Assembly: GCA_001672075.1 (NCBI GenBank)
Contig: LJOT01000016.1
Span: forward strand, 1 to 32,367
Direction: 5' to 3'
Source of the DNA: Anabaena sp. CRKS33
GTDB taxonomy: Bacteria; Cyanobacteriota; Cyanobacteriia; Cyanobacteriales; Nostocaceae
DNA: 32,367 nt
Shown: one piece after another, positions 8,553 through 15,399 of the stretch
Position numbering within the stretch: the stretch's first letter is position 1
How the letters are laid out: every line of letters begins with the position of its first letter
The notes under the pieces: generated by a model
Told to the model about the DNA's origin: nothing
The model's input: only the letters and a program-made list of their open reading frames with translations
The model's database searches: none
Made by a program: the position numbers and the translations under genes

Positions 8553-8668
8553 TAAGTAGGTGAACGGATAAAAACCGACATAAGTAACGAAAAGTAAAGT
8601 TGCCCAAAACCTGTTCCCAGTTAAGAGTTCCCTTGTCATAACGACAATTTTTCACGCCAACCTACTTA
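8553..8668. mobile_element. MITE-like element of about 116 bp overlapping the 3' end of the winged-helix gene
   Basis: Perfect 9-bp terminal inverted repeats, TAAGTAGGT (8553-8561) and ACCTACTTA (8660-8668), begin and end with TA. They continue imperfectly inward for about 20 bp on each side. The interior is non-coding and contains a small hairpin, TTGTC (8633-8637) with GACAA (8643-8647). Small size, terminal repeats and possible TA target duplication fit an IS630/Tc1-type MITE. The right end supplies the last five codons and the stop of the neighbouring gene. No second copy lies in the window. Confidence 0.45.
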
Positions 8669-9458
8669 ATTCTTCTAGAGATATTTTTTCTTGATTATAT
8701 AGTTCTTGAATCTTTTTTGTCGCAGGTTCTAAAATCTCCTTTCCCTTTCTGATTTGAATATCTAATTTATTTTGATTTTGATCAAAAATCGCAAATAGTG
8801 ATATATTTCTGGCAATAGTTTGTTTACTACCTCGCAATTTAAAATCCGTAATCAATTTACCTTCTGTGGGGACATGAAGAGCTAAATTAGAAGATTGAAT
8901 AATTTCCTGAATATCCGCAAGTTGTAAACTAGAAAGTGCTGGAGTGTCTTGTAGAATATTGATGAACTTAATTAAATCTAGTTGGTTTTGGTTGATTATT
9001 ATATTATCTAATGGTTCATATTGAAATGTAATTGTTCCTATTAAATTATCGGTAATAGCATAAATTTGAACCGAATATGGAGGTTTAGGAACAGCACCTT
9101 GTTTATAGAATAAACTCCCTTCTGGGGTGACAGTAATTTGCGGTGTATTTACTAGAGTTTGTAAAGATTGAAGATTAGCAATGGTACTTTTAATAAATAC
9201 AGAATCAAGTCCTAAAATAGATGCTAATTCATTAGCTGTAGGGGTAGGATTAAATTCCATACCAGCGCGAATAATAAACTCTTCTAAGACATTAAATTTA
9301 CGGGGTTCTTTAATAGTTAATTCTAAGAAATTTTGGGTTACATGATAGTAAAATTGACGTGCTAATAAAACCGATAAATCGGGATTTTCAGCTTCAATTT
9401 TATCAACTAAATATTTTAAATTATCGTCAATTATTTTAACTACAGAAACAGGAAACAT
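8652..9458 (-). CDS. Winged-helix-like protein coupled to a superfamily 1 helicase
   Basis: I do not recognise this 268-residue protein by name. After an N-terminal helical segment, a region at about 52-115 reads as a winged helix: FIIRAGMEFNPTPTANELA, ILGLDSVFIKSTIANLQSL, then a TPEGSLFY wing. This pattern occurs in regulatory domains that accompany helicases and nucleases. The C-terminal part is a mixed, mostly beta domain (IYAITDNLIGTITFQYEPLD) followed by a charged helix. No nuclease or ATPase motif is visible. The start is set at ATG 9458-9456 because a perfect GGAGG (complement of 9467-9471) lies 8 nt upstream; a longer frame from 9494 exists but lacks such a site. It overlaps the helicase gene by 23 bp, indicating translational coupling. 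Its last codons come from a MITE-like repeat, so the natural C-terminus may have been altered. Function unknown; inferred partner of the helicase. Confidence 0.75.
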   Translation of the reverse strand: MFPVSVVKIIDDNLKYLVDKIEAENPDLSVLLARQFYYHVTQNFLELTIKEPRKFNVLEEFIIRAGMEFNPTPTANELASILGLDSVFIKSTIANLQSLQTLVNTPQITVTPEGSLFYKQGAVPKPPYSVQIYAITDNLIGTITFQYEPLDNIIINQNQLDLIKFINILQDTPALSSLQLADIQEIIQSSNLALHVPTEGKLITDFKLRGSKQTIARNISLFAIFDQNQNKLDIQIRKGKEILEPATKKIQELYNQEKISLEELSRLA

Positions 9459-12400
9459 CAATAAAACCTCCATGATGATTAACAATGTTTGCAACCTCAG
9501 AATACATATTACCTACTGTACCAGATTTACCTGTAAATAAATCGTGACAACCGACAATAATTAACAATTCTTGAGCGCGAGAAAAAGCCACATTTACCCG
9601 TTCTGGTTTATTTGCAAATCCCACATCTCCTTGATGATTATTCCTGACCATACTCACAATTACCACTGGTCTTTCCATACCTTGAAATCTATCAACAGTA
9701 CCCGTTCTAATTTGTAAAGAAGGGAAAAGTTCTGATTGCAAACGTTCATCAATTTTTCTTAATTGAGCGCCATAAAATGTAATTACAGCTATTTCTTTTT
9801 TTGGTTCTCCATTCGCAACTTTATGAAACCAAACCTGCTCAAATTGGTGACAAATATTTTCAATTACATCAACTTCTTTAGTATTCACAAATGAAGTACC
9901 ATTGCGTTCTTCTTGAAATTCATTGTCTCTAGGCATTTTTACCCAACATAAATGATGATCAGGTTGAATGATTTTCCCTGCTAAATTATGAGCGCGTTTC
10001 CTATCAGGCTCTAAAATGCCACATTCTAATTTACCATGATAAAATTGATTAATTGCTCCCATGATCATGGGGTGCATTCGATATTGAGTATTGAGCATTT
10101 TCTTGATACTTTTATCAGCAATTTCAAACTGACTTTTAAATAATGATTCTTCTAAAAATTGCAATTCTTCTCTAGAATTACCCATGGCTTGCGCCACTTC
10201 TGCCACTGTGCTAGTATCAAGCATAGGAGGTAATTGCCGATGATCTCCTACCATGACTAATTTTTTACCTTTCAACGCGGGAATTAGTAACTCTGGGGGA
10301 GTGCATTTACTAACTTCATCTATAATTACAACATCAAAAGATTGAAATTCTTCGGAGAAACTATAATTTGCAGCTTGAACACAAGTAATACCGACAACGT
10401 TAGCATTATCTAAATAAATCCGTCTTAAATCATTACTATCTTGTTCTGAAGGTTGACGTAATTTTGTAATCCAATCTTGAACAAAATTTTGATATTTATC
10501 TAGATAATTTTCTTCATTTTGGAGTTGTTTTTTCCATAATTTAAATTTATTTTTGACCATGGTTAAAAACTCTAAATTAAATAAATCATGGTTAGATAAT
10601 TCTGGCTTAAATTTATCTGGTATAATTTGCCAAGTTGACTCCCACCAATTCCGTTCTATAATTAGATTATCTGATAATTGTAATTGTAATTTGTCTTCTA
10701 GATCAGATATTTCTATTTGTAATTGTTCAAGTTGCTCTTGATAAACATCAGTTTGTTCTTGCAGATTTGTAAATTGTTGATTTAAAACGTCTTTAATTGT
10801 TTCTAAAATGGTAAAGGGTGCTAATGACGAAATCAGATTTTCTAACTCGTAAATGCGATTTTCCCAAAATTTAACTTGTTGAGAAAATTCCTGTGGTTGT
10901 TCCCAAATATTTGCTTGTTTAGTTAGATACTTTTCTGTTAAATTCCTTAATTGATGAGGTATATTTTGCTGTTTATGAATTGCTTGTAAATTATTAATAA
11001 CTGCTGCAAGTTTTAAATTAGCAGCTTGTTTACTGTTTTCTAACTGAGTTTTAGCTTCAGATATTTGTTGGGAAGAAATTACATTTTGTGGAAGTTCTTG
11101 AAATTGCTGTTTTAAAATTTGCAATTGTTGTTGAGCTTCGGTTTTGACTTTCAAAACACATTGACGCGCATTAATTAAGATAATTTCTAGTAGTTCTTGG
11201 GTAATGCGGTTAAGAGTAGCTTCAATATTATTCCATTCAAAGGACTTACCATAAGTTTTTTCCAATCTAATTAAAAAAACTTGAATATTTTCAATTAGTA
11301 ATTTCCGCTGTTTAGGGTTAAGAATTTGATAATTTTTTAACTCTTGATAGGTTTTTTGCCACTGAGTCTGATCACTTTTTGATAATACTATGGGCATTTG
11401 ATGAAAACTTTGTTGTAAAAAATAACTAAAATTATGCTGTTTACCTTTTTTATCAATAAAATTTCCCTCTATTTCATAAGCTATAGCTTTTGTTAATACT
11501 CCCCAAGCTGGTAAACTGATTTTATAATTTTTGGGAACAATAGGTAATTTTAAGTTTTGAGCAAACATCAATAAACCTAATGGTAAATTTACCATATTTT
11601 CTGTTAAAAGTAAATCAGATTGTTGACATTCTTTCAAAACTTGATATAAATTATTATAACCTGTAGATTTCCATTCTACAACTGCTTCAATAATATAATC
11701 AATTTCCCGTTGACGATTTTCCCAAATTTGGATTGTTGGTTGTATATTATTGTGGATACTAAATTTTTGCAAATCTGTTTCTAATTTCTGTAAACAGACA
11801 GAATGTTGTTGAAAAATATCAACTAATTCTGCTACTTCCGCAATAGCTAAAGATAGATTATTAATATCTTTTAATCCGGCTTTAAATTCAGAAAGTTGAG
11901 TTATAATAGTTTCCTGTAACCAAACTGCTAAACCAAATACACCAAAACCAGGACGGACAAAACCAAGTTCCTCAATACATTTAATCGCTTGAATTACATT
12001 TTCTCGAAAAATCTCTACTTGTTTGTTATTCTCTGTATAGGGTTGAATATGGGGTAAGAAATTCTTGATTTCTGGAGATTCCCAGTCTATATTTTGGGAA
12101 TTTTTTAGTATATTCTCTAAACCAGTAATTAAGGATGCAATTTCATTTTTATTTACTAAAATTTGATCATATTTAATTTTTTGGTTTTGATAAATTGTCT
12201 CTAAATTCTCTTTTTCTGTTTTCAGTTCATTTTGTTGCTGATTAAACTGTTCTTCAAATATATAATAGTTTATAAATCGTGGTAATAATGGTAATAATTG
12301 AGTTATAATTGTAATATTTTCCTGACGTTGAATGAGATTATTTTCGCAGTCAGTAGCGGTATTTTGTAGCCATGTACTAATTACTTGATCTTCTAAAAAT

Positions 12401-13755
12401 GGCTGTCCTTCTTCTCCAACTTTTTCGGCTCTTCCCTTTCTAATAGCACGAATAAGGGGATTATGAACTAAGCGACTGAGGGCGTTATCAACCGCTAAAT
12501 TCGCTTGTGAGGTAATTAATGTTCGTCCTCCGCGTAATGCTACTTGATAGCAAATTTCTGCAATGACGGTGGTTTTTCCTGTACCGGGTGGTCCTTGAAT
12601 TAAAACTAAATCTTCTGCGGAAAGTACCTTTTCCACTGCGGTTTTTTGTCCTGCATTAGCAGAAGATAACAATAAATCTTGTGATTTTAGTTTCACTCTT
12701 TTTGTAATGGTTCTCGCTTGGGAAGCGTCAAATAGAAAATTACCTAAATAGGGGTTTTGAGTCCTTCCTTGTCTTAATTGTTCTAAAGCTTTTTCTTTAC
12801 GTTCGATTTGTTTGATATCTCCAGCAGCATCAAAAAATAAGTAGCCATTATTGGGAAGTTGATAATTACCTTTGGCTATATATTCAATTAATTCTCTTTC
12901 TAGTCGAATATGAATAAGATTATGTTTTTGATCAATTTTTTCAATAGTTCCTAATTGACGACTGTTACGGCGATTTTTTTCTGTGGGGACAGAATCTAAA
13001 AATTTAACTTCTTGATTTTTGGCTTTTTTGACCCGTTCCCAAAAGTTTTCTACACTTAAAAAATGTTCTTCAGAACCATCTAAAGTAGCCGAATTAATTT
13101 TAATTTCTAAAGTAATTAGTCGAGAATTTGAGCCGTTATTATGATTTTTATTGACAAAAAATACGCAAAATTGACGAGATTTAGCAATATTTTCTTCAAC
13201 CTTTAAAAAAGCTTTCCAGGCTTGAAGTTGATCTTCTGTAGGAACATGATTACCGCAAATGGGCATATTTTTAATTTTTGCCAATAATGCTTTTGGAATA
13301 TCAAGACGCTCTTGATAATTAGGAATTAAATATAACCAATAAAGTACAGCATAACCGTCAACAATTCCCCGCAATTCTGGTAATAAATAAGCTGATAAAA
13401 TTTTAAAACCACTAGATCCGTCTTGACGAACGGCAGCTTTAAATCCTAAAGTCTTGCCTAATTTTTTCAGTCTTTTTGGTAATTGAAAATTATCTTGGTC
13501 TGTGGCTATAATTAATTCCCAAATTTCTTCTCCTGGTTCTTTTCCAGTCCCTTGACGACGAATATAAAAACAACCAGGTTGTTTACCAACTAAATCAAAT
13601 AATAATTCATTGGCACGTTCTCGCCGTTCTCGAAAATCAGGATATAATTGTAGAGATGATTGACCCTCAAAATGGCGAATTAAATTATCAACCGCTGTAC
13701 CTATGAATGTATAACCACAGTCTTCTATATTTGTTTTATTATTCATATTTTTCAT
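9436..13755 (-). CDS. Large superfamily 1 (UPF1/DNA2-like) helicase with long coiled-coil insertion
   Basis: A 1439-residue ATP-dependent nucleic-acid helicase. It has an unassigned N-terminal region (1-280), a beta-barrel-like 1B segment (about 285-350), Q motif NAGQKTAV, Walker A GPPGTGKT (388-395), motif Ia SQANLAVDNAL, Walker B VVIIDEVS (D1146, E1147), motif III GDHRQLPP, motif IV LNTQYRMHP, motif V TVDRFQGMER and motif VI NVAFSRAQELL. All core motifs are intact, so it should be active on RNA or DNA; which one cannot be told. Between motif Ia and Walker B lie about 650 residues rich in Gln, Leu, Glu and Lys with coiled-coil character. The codon at 13758 is TTG, so I start at the adjacent ATG 13755-13753; no Shine-Dalgarno is evident, and ATG 13746-13744 is an alternative. 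It is the first gene of a two-gene unit with the winged-helix protein. It looks more AT-rich than its neighbours. A defence, repair or RNA-surveillance role is inference. Confidence 0.9.
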   Translation of the reverse strand: MKNMNNKTNIEDCGYTFIGTAVDNLIRHFEGQSSLQLYPDFRERRERANELLFDLVGKQPGCFYIRRQGTGKEPGEEIWELIIATDQDNFQLPKRLKKLGKTLGFKAAVRQDGSSGFKILSAYLLPELRGIVDGYAVLYWLYLIPNYQERLDIPKALLAKIKNMPICGNHVPTEDQLQAWKAFLKVEENIAKSRQFCVFFVNKNHNNGSNSRLITLEIKINSATLDGSEEHFLSVENFWERVKKAKNQEVKFLDSVPTEKNRRNSRQLGTIEKIDQKHNLIHIRLERELIEYIAKGNYQLPNNGYLFFDAAGDIKQIERKEKALEQLRQGRTQNPYLGNFLFDASQARTITKRVKLKSQDLLLSSANAGQKTAVEKVLSAEDLVLIQGPPGTGKTTVIAEICYQVALRGGRTLITSQANLAVDNALSRLVHNPLIRAIRKGRAEKVGEEGQPFLEDQVISTWLQNTATDCENNLIQRQENITIITQLLPLLPRFINYYIFEEQFNQQQNELKTEKENLETIYQNQKIKYDQILVNKNEIASLITGLENILKNSQNIDWESPEIKNFLPHIQPYTENNKQVEIFRENVIQAIKCIEELGFVRPGFGVFGLAVWLQETIITQLSEFKAGLKDINNLSLAIAEVAELVDIFQQHSVCLQKLETDLQKFSIHNNIQPTIQIWENRQREIDYIIEAVVEWKSTGYNNLYQVLKECQQSDLLLTENMVNLPLGLLMFAQNLKLPIVPKNYKISLPAWGVLTKAIAYEIEGNFIDKKGKQHNFSYFLQQSFHQMPIVLSKSDQTQWQKTYQELKNYQILNPKQRKLLIENIQVFLIRLEKTYGKSFEWNNIEATLNRITQELLEIILINARQCVLKVKTEAQQQLQILKQQFQELPQNVISSQQISEAKTQLENSKQAANLKLAAVINNLQAIHKQQNIPHQLRNLTEKYLTKQANIWEQPQEFSQQVKFWENRIYELENLISSLAPFTILETIKDVLNQQFTNLQEQTDVYQEQLEQLQIEISDLEDKLQLQLSDNLIIERNWWESTWQIIPDKFKPELSNHDLFNLEFLTMVKNKFKLWKKQLQNEENYLDKYQNFVQDWITKLRQPSEQDSNDLRRIYLDNANVVGITCVQAANYSFSEEFQSFDVVIIDEVSKCTPPELLIPALKGKKLVMVGDHRQLPPMLDTSTVAEVAQAMGNSREELQFLEESLFKSQFEIADKSIKKMLNTQYRMHPMIMGAINQFYHGKLECGILEPDRKRAHNLAGKIIQPDHHLCWVKMPRDNEFQEERNGTSFVNTKEVDVIENICHQFEQVWFHKVANGEPKKEIAVITFYGAQLRKIDERLQSELFPSLQIRTGTVDRFQGMERPVVIVSMVRNNHQGDVGFANKPERVNVAFSRAQELLIIVGCHDLFTGKSGTVGNMYSEVANIVNHHGGFIDVSCFCS
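9467..9471 (-). promoter_or_regulatory. Perfect ribosome-binding site fixing the start of the winged-helix gene
   Basis: On the minus strand GGAGG lies 8 nt before ATG 9458-9456, inside the 3' end of the helicase gene. It is one of the strongest Shine-Dalgarno sites in the window and argues for a start at residue 13 of the longer frame. Confidence 0.8.
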
Positions 13756-13860
13756 CAAAAATGGGGGAATTTAGGCATAAATAATTTTCAAATTATGAGA
13801 ATTAATTTAAAATTCTAAAAAAATCTGAAATCAGATCATAATCTAAATCTAATAAAAATA

Positions 13861-13897
13861 AGGTGTCGGGTTGCGTTCCTTAACCCAACCTACACCT
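13861..13897. repeat. Interspersed GGGTT/AACCC hairpin repeat between grxD and the helicase gene
   Basis: AGGTGT (13861-13866) pairs with ACACCT (13892-13897), and GGGTT (13868-13872) with AACCC (13882-13886). The loop GCGTTCCTT and arm AACCCAACCTAC recur in related copies at 24589-24613 and 32212-32282. It follows grxD in its direction of transcription and may act as a terminator. Confidence 0.6.
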
Positions 13898-13908
13898 AAT
13901 AGTTGATA

Positions 13909-14232
13909 TTAAGAAGCTAGGGCTACTTCTACCAACTGTTGTAATTCACCTTTGTTGTAGAGTTCAATCAAAATATCAGAACCGCCAACGAATTGACCAT
14001 TAATATATACTTGGGGAATTGTTGGCCAGTTGGAATATTCTTTGATTCCTTGACGAATTTCATAATCAGCGAGTACGTCAATAGTCTCAAAGGGAACTCC
14101 CAATGTATTAAGAATCTGCACAACATTGTTAGAGAAACCACATTGGGGCATCAATTTGTTGCCCTTCATGAAAACCATAATTTTATTTTCTTCTACCAAA
14201 GTATCAATTCTTTCTTTAATTTCTGGGGTCAT
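13909..14232 (-). CDS. grxD: Monothiol glutaredoxin, CGFS type (Grx4/GrxD family)
   Basis: This 107-residue thioredoxin-fold protein has the CGFS active site with Cys31, the upstream KGN lysine (MVFMKGNKLMPQ), the WPTIPQVYINGQFVGG segment that binds glutathione, and the usual length. CGFS glutaredoxins bind a [2Fe-2S] cluster as glutathione-bridged dimers or as heterodimers with BolA proteins, and pass clusters or signal iron status in the cytoplasm; they are poor thiol reductases. The bolA gene lies 82 bp upstream on the same strand, matching the conserved Grx-BolA partnership. A small hairpin, GATTTTG (14282-14288) with CAAAATC (14296-14302), lies in the gap. A repeat-derived hairpin follows the gene. 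It appears intact, and the ATG start is the family's usual one. Confidence 0.97.
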   Translation of the reverse strand: MTPEIKERIDTLVEENKIMVFMKGNKLMPQCGFSNNVVQILNTLGVPFETIDVLADYEIRQGIKEYSNWPTIPQVYINGQFVGGSDILIELYNKGELQQLVEVALAS

Positions 14233-14314
14233 GATTAGTTATTTCCTGCGTTTTTAAAGGTTGAAAGTCAAGAGAATTTTAGATTTTGTTGAATGCAAAA
14301 TCCTAAATCTCAAA

Positions 14315-14566
14315 TTAGTTTACTGTTTGCCAAGCTTCGGGAGTGTAGGTTTTCAGGGCTAAAGCATGAATAGCTTCGCTGGACATGGCTTGTTTCAATG
14401 CCCCATAAACTAGCTGGTGTTGTTGTACTAGTCCCTTGTTTGCAAACTGGGATGAAACTACTGTCACCTGATAGTGATCACCACCACCCGTCAAGTCTTG
14501 TACTTGCACTTGGGCATCCGGTAGTTGTGCCTTGATCATTCCCTCCACTTGCTGCGGACTCATCAT
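14315..14566 (-). CDS. bolA: BolA-family protein
   Basis: An 83-residue BolA/IbaG-like protein with the KH-like fold signature: short helix [16 protein letters not shown], strand [19 protein letters not shown], then [17 protein letters not shown] and the closing [13 protein letters not shown]. The histidine of the LVQQHQLVY helix is the invariant cluster-ligand candidate. The partner is the CGFS glutaredoxin encoded just downstream; together they are expected to form a [2Fe-2S] heterocomplex used in iron sensing or cluster delivery. Two ATGs are adjacent at the start; AGGA lies 6 nt before the first, which I keep. The cyanobacterial protein is a BolA2/IbaG-like short form, so the symbol is used for the family, not for E. 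coli BolA itself. Confidence 0.93.
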   Translation of the reverse strand: MMSPQQVEGMIKAQLPDAQVQVQDLTGGGDHYQVTVVSSQFANKGLVQQHQLVYGALKQAMSSEAIHALALKTYTPEAWQTVN

Positions 14567-14645
14567 TGCAATTCCTAAAAAAACTTTACTTCTCTATTAT
14601 TAACAGATATCTAACTCTTGGTTGTTGCTAATTAACTTATGCTGA

Positions 14646-15236
14646 TTATTTCTTGTTTGCAGGAGAATAGGGTGCATCCACAAAACCTAATTCAAATAAT
14701 TGTTGATAAGCTTTTGTCCCTAATTCTCTGGTTGGGTTTTGACTTTTAATGATTTGCACCAGCAAAGGTATGGCTAGTTCTGGCTGATTTCGCGCTCGAT
14801 ATACTAGGGCTAACTGGTAGCTGGCTTCATCTCGCTTTTGGGCAGTTGCTAGGGCTTTTTGGCGTTGGGAGTCAGATACAGAAATGTCAATACCTGTAAA
14901 GCTAGAATTTAACTCTTGATAAAAGCTCGATAACTGATTATAAATCTGGCGTGCTTCTTGCAGCTTTTGGGCAGCTAGGGCATAATTTTGACTAGATATC
15001 GCTTGATCTGCTTCTTTGACTAGGCGATCGCCTGCCACTATACTCAAGATATTATTACTCTGTCCGGTGGGACTTAGTGTGTTAATCTTATCTCCATTCG
15101 TCGGTTTGGTTTCACTAGCAGGATTACTAGGACTTGAGGGCTTTTTTACCTGAGCTTCAGCAGGTGATAATATGCCTAAAAATGCTATAAATGATAAGCA
15201 GGTAAAGCGAATTAATAGATCCGTAGCAACATTCAT
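14646..15236 (-). CDS. Exported TPR-like protein of unknown function
   Basis: This 196-residue protein begins with a signal peptide: a hydrophobic core LLIRFTCLSFIAFLGIL followed by SPAEAQ, with probable cleavage after AEA near residue 28. A Ser/Pro/Thr-rich linker of about 40 residues comes next. The C-terminal half (about 68-190) is helical with a tetratricopeptide-like pattern: VKEADQAISSQNYALAAQKL, DEASYQLALVYRARNQPEL and GTKAYQQLFELGF. It is probably periplasmic and probably a protein-protein adaptor. It lies 79 bp upstream of bolA on the same strand and may be cotranscribed, though no functional link to Fe-S chemistry is evident. The start ATG 15236-15234 gives an intact signal peptide. 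I do not recognise a named family. Confidence 0.8.
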   Translation of the reverse strand: MNVATDLLIRFTCLSFIAFLGILSPAEAQVKKPSSPSNPASETKPTNGDKINTLSPTGQSNNILSIVAGDRLVKEADQAISSQNYALAAQKLQEARQIYNQLSSFYQELNSSFTGIDISVSDSQRQKALATAQKRDEASYQLALVYRARNQPELAIPLLVQIIKSQNPTRELGTKAYQQLFELGFVDAPYSPANKK

Positions 15237-15399
15237 GAGGTTAATCTAGTAAAATATGGAAAAAACTTGAAAAGCTTGATGTATTTTAACTCTCTTTGTA
15301 CCGATAATAAACTCAAGTGACTGAAAAAATTTCTCTGGCAAAGGACTAAACAGGCAAGAGCCAAGAGTTCAATTAATTTTAAACTAATCCCAGTTTTTT

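Noticed and set aside
8549-8586. Direct repeat GACATAAGTA (8549-8558 and 8577-8586)
   Set aside because: Too short for a separate claim; it overlaps the MITE-like element and is probably part of its subterminal structure.
9459-9494. Longer start of the winged-helix protein (MQTLLIIMEVLL...)
   Set aside because: The perfect GGAGG sits inside this extension, 8 nt before the ATG at 9458, and the extra 12 residues are read from helicase coding sequence.
10553-10741. 62-residue plus-strand open frame within the helicase gene
   Set aside because: Shadow frame opposite a well-supported coding sequence.
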